Shown here in pieces: positions 18,768 to 31,814 of a stretch of DNA of 64,000 nucleotides. The DNA comes from Burkholderia sp. Nafp2/4-1b. GTDB lineage: Bacteria; Pseudomonadota; Gammaproteobacteria; Burkholderiales; Burkholderiaceae. The translations under genes were made by a program, and so were the position numbers. Where the stretch lies: contig NZ_ML058603.1 of the NCBI RefSeq assembly GCF_003635165.1, positions 1 through 64,000 on the forward strand, read 5' to 3'. The notes beneath the pieces are model-generated. The model searched no databases, was not told where the DNA came from, and was given only the letters and a program-made list of their open reading frames with translations. Numbering within the stretch: the first letter of the stretch is position 1; each line of letters starts with the position of its first letter.

Positions 18768-19481
18768 ATGGCACGGTTAGCACGACTCTACGTTCCCGAC
18801 CAGCCGCAGCACGTGATACTGCGCGGCCTGGATCAGCAACCCGCGTTCGTCGACGACCAGGACTACGAGCTCTTCATCGATTGTCTGAAGGCCGCGGCAC
18901 GCGATCACCATCTTTCGGTGCATGCCTACGTGCTGCTCCCGCGTCAGGTGCAGTTGCTCGTGACGCCGAGCGACGAGGCGAGCCTGCCGAAGGCGATGCA
19001 GGCGGTCGGCCGCCGCTACGTCGCGCATTTCAACCGGCGTTACTCGCGCCGCGGCACCCTGTGGGAAGGCCGCTATCGCGCGACCGTCATCGAAGGCGAG
19101 CGCTATTTCCTGCTCGCGAGCCGCGTGGTCGAGATGAGCCCGGTGCGCGCGCAGCTGGTCGCGACGCCCGAGGCCTATCGCTGGTCGAGCTACCGGCACC
19201 ACGTCGGGCTCACCGTCGACAGCCTGATCACCGACCATCCGCTCTACTGGGCGCTCGGCAACACGCCGTTCGACCGGCAGCGGGCGTACAAGGAACTGTG
19301 CGAACAGCCGCTCGACGAGCGGCAGGCCGACCAGCTCCAGCAGGCGACGCTCAAGGGCTGGGTGCTCGGGGGCGAGAACTACCGCGAGTGGGCGGCGCGC
19401 ACCGCGAACCGGCGCGTGTCGCCGCTGCCGCGCGGACGCCCCAGAAAGGTGCGTGAAAACACGCCGCCGATCCAGCAGTAA
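18768..19481 (+). CDS. RAYT-like (Y1 transposase family) protein without catalytic residues
   Basis: A 237-aa homologue of REP-associated tyrosine transposases. The family frame is clear: PQHVILRG, HAYVLLPRQVQLLV, YVAHFNRRYSRRGTLWEGRYRATV, and SRVVEMSPVRAQLV with WSSYRHH. The metal-binding HUH motif, normally NHxH, is RQVQ here (Gln60 and Gln62 replace both histidines), and the nucleophilic tyrosine expected before I/V-x-x-NPVRA is Val120. The frame is otherwise intact and full length with a basic tail (RGRPRKVR). Cleavage and strand transfer of DNA are therefore unlikely. A conserved DNA- or RNA-binding role is an inference. It lies between ompW-like and gltB. Confidence 0.83.
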   Translation: MARLARLYVPDQPQHVILRGLDQQPAFVDDQDYELFIDCLKAAARDHHLSVHAYVLLPRQVQLLVTPSDEASLPKAMQAVGRRYVAHFNRRYSRRGTLWEGRYRATVIEGERYFLLASRVVEMSPVRAQLVATPEAYRWSSYRHHVGLTVDSLITDHPLYWALGNTPFDRQRAYKELCEQPLDERQADQLQQATLKGWVLGGENYREWAARTANRRVSPLPRGRPRKVRENTPPIQQ

Positions 19482-19503
19482 CGCTGGAAAGGCGGACCAC
19501 GAG

Positions 19504-19531
19504 GCGGCGCTGCGGGCGCCGCTTCTTTCTG
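19504..19531 (+). terminator. Possible terminator after the RAYT-like gene
   Basis: GCGGCGC TGCGG GCGCCGC hairpin followed by TTCTTTCT. The T tract is interrupted, so termination efficiency is uncertain. Confidence 0.5.
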
Positions 19532-19610
19532 CACCATAACGATACGGCCCCAATAAAGCAGCACCGAATAAGGGCGCGTGTTTAATTGGGGTTCGATCAT
19601 CGGGTTTTTG

Positions 19611-19640
19611 TTGCTATTCCTTTGATTCGTCGCGTATATT
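19611..19640 (+). promoter_or_regulatory. Candidate sigma-70 promoter of gltBD
   Basis: TTGCTA (19611-19616), 18-base spacer, TATATT (19635-19640), in a locally AT-rich stretch. The predicted start near 19647 gives a leader of about 125 nucleotides before the gltB ATG. The leader holds a stem-loop: GCCGTC 19689-19694 pairs with GACGGC 19714-19719 around an inner CTCCCG/CGGGAG helix. Confidence 0.55.
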
Positions 19641-19770
19641 CCGAATTCCGGTGGCCCGGGTGAAGCTCGCCCAACCACCGTCGGCCGTGCCGTCTCCCGT
19701 CGGGAGCGGGATCGACGGCAACAAAAAAATGGTTCAACGGCCCTCGCGGCCCCTTTACGACGGTGTCCCC

Positions 19771-24474
<4,704 letters not shown>

Positions 24475-24559
24475 GCGACGAACGACATAGCGACTGCCGC
24501 GCGCGCCTGATGGCCGCGCGCGGCTCCCCCACCCGATACACCGAACAGAAGAGCACCTT

Positions 24560-26026
24560 ATGGGCAAGGCAACCGGTTTTCTGGAGTTCGAACGCCGCCA
24601 CGAGGCGTACGAAGCACCGCTCACGCGCGTGAAGCACTACAAGGAATTCGTCGCGGCACTGACCGACGCGGACGCGAAGGTCCAGGGCGCGCGCTGCATG
24701 GATTGCGGCATCCCGTTCTGCAACAACGGCTGCCCGGTCAACAACGTCATTCCGGATTTCAACGATCTCGTTTACCGCCAGGACTGGCAGCAGGCGATCG
24801 AAGTCCTGCATTCGACCAACAACTTCCCCGAGTTCACGGGCCGCATCTGCCCGGCGCCGTGTGAAGCGGCGTGCACGCTCGGGATCAACGACGATCCGGT
24901 CGGCATCAAGTCGATCGAGCACGCGATCATCGACAAGGCCTGGGCGGAAGGCTGGGTGAAGCCGCAGCCGGCCGAGCACAAGACCGGCAAGAAGGTCGCG
25001 GTCGTCGGTTCGGGCCCCGCGGGCCTCGCCGCCGCGCAGCAGCTCGCGCGCGCCGGCCATGACGTGACGGTGTTCGAGAAGAACGATCGCGTTGGCGGCC
25101 TGCTGCGTTACGGGATCCCTGACTTCAAGCTCGAGAAGTGGCTGATCGATCGCCGTATGCGCCAGATGGAAGCGGAAGGCGTGACGTTCCGCACCAGCGT
25201 GTTCATCGGCAAGGATCCGTTGCCCGAATCGATCGGCAGCCTCGCGAAGGAAACCATTTCGCCGGACAAGCTGAAGGAAGAATTCGACGCGGTCGTGATC
25301 GCCGGCGGTTCGGAAACGCCGCGCGACCTGCCGGTGCCGGGCCGCGAGCTTGCCGGCGTCCATTTCGCGATGGACTTCCTGCCGCAGCAGAACCGCGTGA
25401 ACGCGGGCGACAAGCTCGTCGACCAGCTGCTCGCGAAGGGCAAGCACGTGATCGTGATCGGCGGCGGCGATACGGGTTCGGACTGCGTCGGCACGTCGAA
25501 CCGTCACGGCGCGAAGCAGGTCACGCAGTTCGAACTGCTGCCGCAGCCGCCGGAAGAGGAAAACAAGCCGCTCGTGTGGCCGTACTGGCCGATCAAGCTG
25601 CGGACGTCGTCGTCGCACGAAGAAGGTTGCGAGCGCGACTGGGCGGTCGCGACGAAGCGTCTCGAAGGCAAGAACGGCAAGGTCGAGAAGCTGATCGCCG
25701 CGCGCGTCGAGTGGAAGGACGGCAAGATGCAGGAAGTGCCGGGCTCCGAGTTCGAGCTGAAGGCCGACCTGGTGCTGCTCGCGATGGGCTTCACGCAGCC
25801 GGCAGCCACCGTGCTCGAGGCATTCGGTGTCGCGAAGGACGCTCGCGGCAATGCGCGTGCGGCGACCGAAGGCGATCGCTCGTACTACACGTCGGTGGAC
25901 AAGGTGTTCGCGGCAGGCGACATGCGTCGCGGCCAGTCGCTCGTCGTCTGGGCGATCCGCGAAGGCCGCCAGTGCGCGCGCTCGGTCGACGCGTACCTGA
26001 TGGGGCATTCGGAACTGCCGCGCTGA
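24560..26026 (+). CDS. gltD: Glutamate synthase small subunit GltD
   Basis: A 488-aa FAD/NADPH subunit that passes electrons to GltB. The N-terminal ferredoxin-like domain has cysteines in [20 protein letters not shown] and [13 protein letters not shown] for two 4Fe-4S clusters. The FAD-binding motif is [20 protein letters not shown], with [16 protein letters not shown] next, and the NADPH site is [34 protein letters not shown] closes the FAD site. The length matches bacterial GltD. It shares the operon with gltB and ends at a strong terminator. Confidence 0.97.
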   Translation: MGKATGFLEFERRHEAYEAPLTRVKHYKEFVAALTDADAKVQGARCMDCGIPFCNNGCPVNNVIPDFNDLVYRQDWQQAIEVLHSTNNFPEFTGRICPAPCEAACTLGINDDPVGIKSIEHAIIDKAWAEGWVKPQPAEHKTGKKVAVVGSGPAGLAAAQQLARAGHDVTVFEKNDRVGGLLRYGIPDFKLEKWLIDRRMRQMEAEGVTFRTSVFIGKDPLPESIGSLAKETISPDKLKEEFDAVVIAGGSETPRDLPVPGRELAGVHFAMDFLPQQNRVNAGDKLVDQLLAKGKHVIVIGGGDTGSDCVGTSNRHGAKQVTQFELLPQPPEEENKPLVWPYWPIKLRTSSSHEEGCERDWAVATKRLEGKNGKVEKLIAARVEWKDGKMQEVPGSEFELKADLVLLAMGFTQPAATVLEAFGVAKDARGNARAATEGDRSYYTSVDKVFAAGDMRRGQSLVVWAIREGRQCARSVDAYLMGHSELPR

Positions 26027-26051
26027 GCTGAAGTGCGAGGCGGTTTCGATC

Positions 26052-26087
26052 AAAACCGGACGTCCGAAAGGGCTTCCGGTTTTTTTA
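26052..26087 (+). terminator. Terminator after gltD
   Basis: AAAACCGGA / TCCGGTTTT stem (26052-26060 with about 26074-26083), followed by a long T run (TTTTTTT). It ends the gltBD unit. Confidence 0.9.
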
Positions 26088-26213
26088 TGGGGCGCGAGTC
26101 TGCGACGATTGGCTGGCAGGGGTTTTCCGTGAGTTTCCAGTGATTAATTGGGCATCAATTAAATCGACCATTTATAAAATCAAAAATATCGATATGTATC
26201 TCGAAAACAGAGG

Positions 26214-26242
26214 TTGAATCGAGATCTGCCGCCGCCTATAGT
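26214..26242 (+). promoter_or_regulatory. Strong sigma-70 promoter upstream of the lectin-like gene
   Basis: TTGAAT (26214-26219), exactly 17 bases, TATAGT (26237-26242): two near-consensus boxes. The preceding 80 bases (about 26130-26210) are unusually AT-rich for this genome and could act as an UP element or bind a silencer such as H-NS/MvaT. The predicted start near 26249 lies about 58 bases before the ATG. Confidence 0.7.
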
Positions 26243-26306
26243 GACTTTGGTCCGATTAATTCGGGCATATTGAATGGTCAGGTTTTCATACCCTTTGGAG
26301 AAAATC

Positions 26307-26801
26307 ATGGCGTATGTATCGATGTCATTTCAGTTTACGCAGGATCCGACGCGTGTCCTCGGTGTTGCCCAGAACAATACCAACGGCAGCGTGATCGGCC
26401 CCAATGCCCCGGTGCAGCTGCGTTACTTCACCGACCCGAATGTGCAGACCTTGTGGGACTACGATCCCACCCACGGTTTCATCATTCTCGACTTCAGCGA
26501 ATCGAACGGCGGGGGCAAGCTGGCGGTCGATTTCGCCGACGGCAAGGTCGCCCCCGAAACCCCGCTGGTCCTGCGCCCGTTCACGGGAGCGCCTTCGCAG
26601 CGGTGGAGTATCTCGATTCGCCCCGGCTACATCACGTCACTCGCCAACACCGGCCTCGTGATCGACGATCATTACGATAGCCTGCAAGCCAACAACCTCG
26701 TCTGGGCGTTCCCCTACAACGGGACCCACGCACAGCAATGGACGCCGGTTCATGCCTTCCAGGCAGTCGCCGAAAGAGCGCCCCAATCGCTACGAGCATA
26801 A
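26307..26801 (+). CDS. Small beta-trefoil (ricin-type) lectin-like protein
   Basis: A 164-aa protein without a signal peptide or membrane segment. Three roughly 45-residue units each end in a QxW-like signature: QTLW (47-50), QRW (98-100) and QQW (143-145). Motifs LAVDFADGKVAPETPLVLRPF and GLVIDDHYDSLQANNLVWAFPYNG fit the 'xxDVxxxSTxxGTPVxxW' pattern of ricin-B/RICIN domains that bind sugars. The first repeat is degenerate (QxxW). The start is set by GGAG seven bases upstream. It stands alone between gltD and a symporter in AT-rich DNA with a very good promoter, so it may be acquired or strongly induced. Ligand and export route are unknown. Confidence 0.68.
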   Translation: MAYVSMSFQFTQDPTRVLGVAQNNTNGSVIGPNAPVQLRYFTDPNVQTLWDYDPTHGFIILDFSESNGGGKLAVDFADGKVAPETPLVLRPFTGAPSQRWSISIRPGYITSLANTGLVIDDHYDSLQANNLVWAFPYNGTHAQQWTPVHAFQAVAERAPQSLRA

Positions 26802-27399
26802 GGATTGTTTGCGGTCGCCGCGGGTAGAGTGTGCCCGTGGCGATCCGCGCCGACTGACTCCGACGCATGCGCGTTGTCGACCGTCGAATTCTTTAACGGC
26901 AATCAACCGGCATCGCCGGAAACTGCATTGGATCTGCACGATTTATCTCTATTTTTCGTGATCGGGCATTTTGGTTGGTCTGTCGTGATTAATGGATATC
27001 AAAAAATTCTGCTTAAAGGACAATTTCGTTTTTCATCACTATTTCTGTCTGGTGATTCACTATTGCGACTGTTTTCGGGTGTCGCAAATCGCGAATCGCC
27101 CGCTGCGGCATCCGCTTCGGATCGCTGCTCGGCGCCGAGCCAGCCTCGCCGTGTGACGAAGAGCAGGACTCGGGGCATGACGCAAGTCCCAGGCATGCGC
27201 GTGTCGCCCGCCCTCCCGCCGCGTACCCCCGCCATTTTCCCGAAGCGTCGCCTAACCTGATCGCATCGGGCATTGATTTCCCGCGATTCCGTTTTCTTTC
27301 ATTTTGTAATATTCCTTGGAAACTGTCATATCATGTCGCCCCTCCGGCCGCGTTCGCGCGCAGGCCGCACATGACCGACCCAATTTACAAGGACTCTGG
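26802..27399. other. 598-bp gene-poor, AT-richer intergenic region
   Basis: No credible gene is seen between the lectin-like gene and the symporter. Short open frames here (for example 26805-27260 +) lack ribosome-binding sites and protein-like composition. Stretches at about 26930-27060 and 27270-27330 are much richer in A and T than the surroundings. The symporter promoter is probably in the last 120 bases, where TAATAT occurs around 27307, but no convincing -35 box was identified. No clear terminator follows the lectin-like gene. Confidence 0.5.
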
Positions 27400-28926
27400 A
27401 TGGAAGCATTCATGCATGGGCTGATCGACGCCGTCAACGGCGTGCTGTGGAACTATGTGCTGATCGCGCTGCTGCTCGGCTCCGGCGCGTGGTTCACGTT
27501 GCGGTTCCGGATGATCCAGCTGAAGGCGCTGTTCCTCAGCATCAAGCTGGTCGGCAGCAAGGGCGAGCCGGGCAGCATCTCGTCGTTCCAGGCGTTCGCG
27601 ACCGGGCTCGCGAGCCGCGTCGGCACCGGCAACATCGCCGGCGTCGCGGTCGCGCTGACGGTCGGCGGCCCGGGCGCGATCTTCTGGATGTGGATGACGG
27701 CGCTCGTCGGGATGTCGTCGGCGTTCGTCGAGGCGACGCTCGCGCAGATCTTCAAGGTGTCGCACCCGGACGGCAGCTATCGCGGCGGCCCCGCGTACTA
27801 CATCCAGACGGGCCTGCGTTCGCGCGCATTCGGCGTGCTGTTCTCGCTGTCGCTGATCCTCGCGTTCGGCTTCGTGTTCAATGCGGTGCAGGCCAATGCG
27901 ATCGCCGACGCATTCCACACGTCGTTCGGCTGGAGCCGCGAGACGGTCGGCCTCGGCCTCGTGCTGCTCACCGCACCGCTCATCTTCGGCGGAATTCGCC
28001 GCATCGCGTCGGTCGCGCAGGTGATCGTGCCGGTGATGGCGATCGGCTACCTCGCGCTGGCGGTCTATGCGGTCGCGACACACATCGCGCTGGTGCCGGA
28101 CGTGCTCGCGCTGATCGTGAAGAGCGCGTTCGGGCTCGAGCAGGCGGCCGGCGGCCTGACCGGCTTTGCGGTCAGCCAGGCGGTCGCGATGGGCGTGAAG
28201 CGCGGGCTGTTTTCGAACGAGGCCGGCATGGGCAGTGCGCCGAACGCAGCCGCGACCGCGAGCGTGCGCCATCCGGTCGTGCAGGGGCTGATCCAGATGC
28301 TCGGCGTATTCGTCGACACGATCGTGATCTGCAGCGCGACCGCGTTCGTGATCCTGCTGTCGGGCCAGTACGAACTCGGCACCGGCATGGAAGGCGCGGC
28401 GCTCACGCAGCGCGCGATCGCGAGCCACGTCGGCGGCTGGGGCGGCATCTACATGGCCGTCGCGATCTTCTTCTTCGCGTATTCGTCGGTGATCGGCAAC
28501 TACGCATATGCGGAAGGCAACGTCGAGTTCATCACGAAGCGGCGCGGCGTGCTGCCGCTGTTCCGCGTCGCGGTGCTCGGGATGGTGATGTTCGGCAGCG
28601 TCGGGCAACTGCCGCTCGTGTGGGCGATGGCCGATACGAGCATGGGGCTGATGGCGATCGTCAACCTGGTCGCGATCCTCGCGCTCGGCAAATATGCGCA
28701 TGCCGCGTGGCACGACTATCGTCGCCAGCGCGCGCAGGGCATCGCCGATCCGGTATTCACGCGCAATACGATTCCCGAACTTGCCCGCGTGCTGCCGGCC
28801 GACGTGTGGGGCGAGCACGGCCCGGTGCCGCGGCGCCAGGCGTCGGCCGAAGCCGCGGGTGGGGCAGAGGCAGAAGCGGCGGCAGAAGCGGTGGCTGAAA
28901 CACGCGTGGCGGTGCGCGAGTCATGA
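27400..28926 (+). CDS. Sodium:amino acid symporter, AGCS (alanine/glycine:cation) family
   Basis: A 508-aa inner-membrane carrier with about 11 hydrophobic helices. AGCS landmarks are GSGAWFTLRFRMIQLK, the family signature ATGLASRVGTGNIAGVAVALTVGGPGAIFWMW, GSYRGGPAYYIQ, VKRGLFSNEAGMGSAPNAAATA and FFAYSSVIGNYAYAEGN. It imports small neutral amino acids such as alanine or glycine with Na+; glutamine is possible. The C-terminus is an Ala/Glu-rich tail of about 30 residues. Starts at 27400 (AAGGA upstream) or 27412 are both possible. The stop overlaps the thpR start. Confidence 0.92.
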   Translation: MEAFMHGLIDAVNGVLWNYVLIALLLGSGAWFTLRFRMIQLKALFLSIKLVGSKGEPGSISSFQAFATGLASRVGTGNIAGVAVALTVGGPGAIFWMWMTALVGMSSAFVEATLAQIFKVSHPDGSYRGGPAYYIQTGLRSRAFGVLFSLSLILAFGFVFNAVQANAIADAFHTSFGWSRETVGLGLVLLTAPLIFGGIRRIASVAQVIVPVMAIGYLALAVYAVATHIALVPDVLALIVKSAFGLEQAAGGLTGFAVSQAVAMGVKRGLFSNEAGMGSAPNAAATASVRHPVVQGLIQMLGVFVDTIVICSATAFVILLSGQYELGTGMEGAALTQRAIASHVGGWGGIYMAVAIFFFAYSSVIGNYAYAEGNVEFITKRRGVLPLFRVAVLGMVMFGSVGQLPLVWAMADTSMGLMAIVNLVAILALGKYAHAAWHDYRRQRAQGIADPVFTRNTIPELARVLPADVWGEHGPVPRRQASAEAAGGAEAEAAAEAVAETRVAVRES

Positions 28927-29486
28927 ATGGCGACCGGCTCCGTGCGTTCGTCGCACTGATGCCGGATCCGGCATCGCGCGACGCGCTGCATGCGTTGCCG
29001 GTCACCCGCGGCGCGCGCCGTACGCTGCCCGCGCAACTGCATGTGACGCTCGCGTTCATCGGCGCGATCGAACGCGCACGCTGCGACGCGCTGGCCGCAC
29101 ACCTGCCGGCGCTCGCGGCCGCGCACGCGCTGCCGTTGCAGCCGGTCGAGCGGATTGCGTGGTGGCCGAGCCTGCCGCGTGCGCGGCTGATCGTCGCGGA
29201 ACTCGCTGCCGAGCCGGCCTGTGCGGCGCTGAATGCCGACTTGTCCGCGCTGCTGCGCGAATTGGGCGTGCCGGCCGACCGCCGGCCGTTCCGGCCGCAC
29301 GTGACGCTCGCGCGGCTGCCGCACGATGCTGACGGACAACCCGCGCACGGCGGCGCCACCGGCCGGCCGGTCGCGCTGCGCTTCGTCGCGCTGACGCTGT
29401 TCGAAAGCCGGCTGTCGCACGACGGCGTGTCGCATGTGCCGATCGTGTCGGCACCGGTCGCGCCGGCGGTGCGAGAGGACGGGTAG
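28923..29486 (+). CDS. thpR: RNA 2',3'-cyclic phosphodiesterase (2'-5' RNA ligase family)
   Basis: A 187-aa 2H-phosphoesterase. The two catalytic HxTx motifs are LHVTLAFIG (about residue 40) and PHVTLARL (about residue 122). RLRAFVALMPDPASRDAL starts the fold, and ESRLSHDGVSH ends it. Enzymes of this family open 2',3'-cyclic phosphates or ligate tRNA halves in vitro; the cellular role is unclear. It overlaps the symporter stop by ATGA, so it is translated from the same message, though no functional link is evident. Confidence 0.92.
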   Translation: MNGDRLRAFVALMPDPASRDALHALPVTRGARRTLPAQLHVTLAFIGAIERARCDALAAHLPALAAAHALPLQPVERIAWWPSLPRARLIVAELAAEPACAALNADLSALLRELGVPADRRPFRPHVTLARLPHDADGQPAHGGATGRPVALRFVALTLFESRLSHDGVSHVPIVSAPVAPAVREDG

Positions 29487-29499
29487 GGGCGGGAGAGGA

Positions 29500-29530
29500 G
29501 GCCGGCGCAGCGCGCGCCGGCCTTGTGCTG
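29500..29530. terminator. Hairpin between convergent thpR and the ABC transporter gene
   Basis: GGCCGGCGC / GCGCCGGCC stem of nine G-C-rich pairs, followed on the + strand by TTGTGCT. The U tract is weak, so it may rely on Rho or serve as a shared 3' end structure for the two convergent genes. Confidence 0.6.
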
Positions 29531-29544
29531 CTGACCGTTGGCCG

Positions 29545-31314
29545 TTACGCGGCGACCTTGTCGTTATCGGTCACGCGCTCGACGTTGATCGTGCCGACGT
29601 GGAACGCGGAGAGCGACTCGCGGTGCGCGATGCTGACGATCGCGGCCTGCGGCAGCCGTTCGGCGAACAGATGATAGAGCCGTGCTTCGTTGTCGGCGTC
29701 GAGCGCGCTGGTCGCTTCGTCGAGGAACAGGAAGTCCGGCTTGTGCAGCAGCACGCGCGCGCCGGCGAGACGCTGCTGTTCGCCCGGCGACAGCACGCGC
29801 GTCCAGTGGCCGGTTTCGTCGAGGCGCTCGACGTAGTCAGCGAGGTGGCACGCGCGCAGCGCGTCGCGGCACGCGTCGTCGGTGAACGCGTCGGGCGCGG
29901 CCGGGTAAGTAAGGGCGGCCTTCAGCGTACCGATCGGCAAATAGCTGGTTTGCGGCACGAACATCATCCGCGCGCCGACGGGCGCGTCGATCGCGCCGTC
30001 GCCGAACGGCCAGAGGCCCGCGAGCGCGCGCATGAACGTGCTCTTGCCGGAGCCCGACTTGCCGATCACGAGCCAGCGCGAGCCGGGCTCGATCGTCACG
30101 TTGCCGATGTTCGCGAGCGCGTTGCCGTTCGGCAGCGCGAGCTTCAGCGCCGACGTCGACAGCTTCGCGGCATCGACGTAGTGCAGGTTGATGCCGCCGT
30201 GCTCGGTCGCGGGCGACAGGCTTTCCTTCAGGTGCGACGTGCCCATCACGCGCTTGAATTCACGCAGACGGTTGACGGTGGCGCGCCATTCGACGAGGGT
30301 CGAGTAACTGTTGATGAACCACGAGAACGAATCGCTGACGGTGCCGAACGCGGACGAGATCTGCATCAGCACGCCGAACGAGAACGCACCGGCGAAATAG
30401 CGCGGCGCCGCGACGACGAGCGGGAAGATGATCGCGATCTGCCCGTAGAAGCTCAGCACGAACGTGAGGCGCTTCGTGTACTTCATCACGCGCCACCAGT
30501 TGTCGCGAATGCGCGTGAACAGGCTCTGCGCATTGACCGTCTCGGTCTTTTCGCCGTCGTAGAACGCGATCTGCTCGGCGTTCTCGCGCACGCGGATCAG
30601 TCCGAAGCGGAAGTCCGCCTCGACGCGCTGCTGCTGGTAGTTGATCGACACGAGCGGGTGCCCGACCTTCTGGATGATCAGCGAGCCGACCACCGCGTAC
30701 AGCGCGGCGGCCCAGACCATGTAGCCGGGGATCGTGATCGGCGTCGCGCCGAGCGAAAACGTCAGCGCGCCGGCGAGCGACCACAGGATCGTGATGAACG
30801 ACACGAGCGTGACGACCGTCGACAGCAGGTCGAGCGACAGCGCGAGCGTCGTCGTCGCGAACGACTGGAGATCGTCGGTGATCCGCTGGTCGGGGTTGTC
30901 GGCGAGCCGGTCGCGTTCGATCCGGTAGAACGCGCGATCGCCGAGCCACTGGCCGAGAAAGCGGTCGGTGAGCCACTGGCGCCAGCGGAACCCGAGCATC
31001 TGGCGCAGGTAGCGGCCGTACACCGCGAGAATGATGAAGCCGAACGCGAGCGCGGAGAACTGCATCAGCAGGTTCGGAAAGTCGTGGACGTTCTTCGACT
31101 GCAGCGCGTTGTAGAACGCCGCGTTCCACTTGTTCAGCTGCACGTTGATCCAGACGACGCAGAGATTGATCACGATGATCGTGACGAGCAGCGTCCACGC
31201 GATTTTCCATTCGGACGACACCCAGTAGGGCTTGATGAGGCTCCATGCGGATACCGGGCGCTCGTCCTGCGGCGCGTCGGAGGCGGAGCGGACGGGATCG
31301 ATCGATTGGGTCAT
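29545..31314 (-). CDS. SbmA/BacA/YddA-type ABC transporter, fused permease and ATPase
   Basis: A 589-aa half-transporter. The N-terminal membrane part (to about residue 360) has several helices (WTLLVTIIVINLCVVWINVQLNKWNAAFY is the first) and the SbmA/BacA-like segments WRQWLTDRFLGQWL, NPDQRITDDLQSF and SINYQQQRVEADFRF. The C-terminal ATPase has Walker A GKSGSGKST, signature LSPGEQQRLAGARV (LSPGE instead of LSGGQ, common in this subfamily) and Walker B FLFLDEATSALD. Relatives include E. coli YddA and the exporters for long-chain or peptide substrates; the substrate here is unknown. It forms a single-gene unit. Confidence 0.9.
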   Translation of the reverse strand: MTQSIDPVRSASDAPQDERPVSAWSLIKPYWVSSEWKIAWTLLVTIIVINLCVVWINVQLNKWNAAFYNALQSKNVHDFPNLLMQFSALAFGFIILAVYGRYLRQMLGFRWRQWLTDRFLGQWLGDRAFYRIERDRLADNPDQRITDDLQSFATTTLALSLDLLSTVVTLVSFITILWSLAGALTFSLGATPITIPGYMVWAAALYAVVGSLIIQKVGHPLVSINYQQQRVEADFRFGLIRVRENAEQIAFYDGEKTETVNAQSLFTRIRDNWWRVMKYTKRLTFVLSFYGQIAIIFPLVVAAPRYFAGAFSFGVLMQISSAFGTVSDSFSWFINSYSTLVEWRATVNRLREFKRVMGTSHLKESLSPATEHGGINLHYVDAAKLSTSALKLALPNGNALANIGNVTIEPGSRWLVIGKSGSGKSTFMRALAGLWPFGDGAIDAPVGARMMFVPQTSYLPIGTLKAALTYPAAPDAFTDDACRDALRACHLADYVERLDETGHWTRVLSPGEQQRLAGARVLLHKPDFLFLDEATSALDADNEARLYHLFAERLPQAAIVSIAHRESLSAFHVGTINVERVTDNDKVAA

Positions 31315-31548
31315 GTGCTTCCTGATGAGTAGCCGGCGCGCGGGCCGGGCGTAGCCGGGCGCGCGCCGCGATAAGGCATGCCGGGACGAGGTGCCGACTG
31401 ACGGCGGGCGTCCGGATGGTCGCCCGCCCGTCTTAAACGGCACTTAAGGCCGGCGGTGATGCGGCAACCGGCAGCTTGTGCGACCGGCCTGCGGGCATTG
31501 TGCCAGAGCGGCGCAGCGCGACGTCGAATTTGCCGCAAGGGGGACAGT

Positions 31549-31578
31549 TTGCGGCGCTTTCCGCTTTTATGGTCTAAT
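31549..31578 (+). promoter_or_regulatory. Candidate promoter of the thi operon
   Basis: TTGCGG (31549-31554), 18-base spacer, TCTAAT (31573-31578). The predicted start around 31585 lies directly before the first conserved bases of the TPP riboswitch, which supports the assignment. Confidence 0.6.
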
Positions 31579-31591
31579 GGCCGACGACGAA

Positions 31592-31695
31592 ACAGGGGTG
31601 CTTCGAGCGCGGCCGACGGACAATTCCGGGCGACGCGGCGAGGCTGAGAAAGACCCTTCGCACCCGATCCGGGTAATACCGGCGAGGGAAGTTTC
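31592..31695 (+). ncRNA. TPP riboswitch (THI element)
   Basis: The conserved THI-box parts are present in order: GGGGTGC (P1/P2 start, 31595-31601), an extended variable P3 arm, GGCTGAGAAAGACCCTT (31642-31658), CACCCGATCCGGGTAATACCGGC (P4/P5 part; shown here only as landmarks 31661-31683) and GAGGGAAGTTT closing P1. It binds thiamine pyrophosphate and turns the thi genes down. It lies 250 bases before thiO. Confidence 0.95.
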
Positions 31696-31753
31696 TGATC
31701 CCGCCGGGTCGCGCTGGCTGCCATCCCACATGGTCAGCGCCCGAGTCCCGCCC

Positions 31754-31785
31754 GGCCGGCCTTTGCTGCCGGTTTCGTCCTTTTG
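31754..31785 (+). terminator. Possible riboswitch-controlled attenuator
   Basis: CCGGC (31756-31760) and GCCGG (31768-31772) form a short GC stem with a 7-base loop, followed by TTTCGTCCTTTT. Located between the riboswitch and the first reading frame, it is the best candidate for an expression platform, though the T tract is interrupted. Confidence 0.45.
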
Positions 31786-31814
31786 GGTACGCGCATTTGC
31801 GCGTTACGGAAGGA

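Noticed and set aside
18768-19481. Active IS200/IS605-type transposon
   Set aside because: The HUH and Tyr residues are missing, and no subterminal hairpins or flanking orfB-like gene were found.
19651-19770. Upstream GTG start for GltB
   Set aside because: The 40 extra residues lack similarity to GltB. The Cys nucleophile after a short propeptide fits the ATG at 19771. A leader role was noted instead.
29434-31332. A 632-codon + strand frame
   Set aside because: Antisense to the SbmA/YddA-type transporter, which has Walker A, signature and Walker B motifs.
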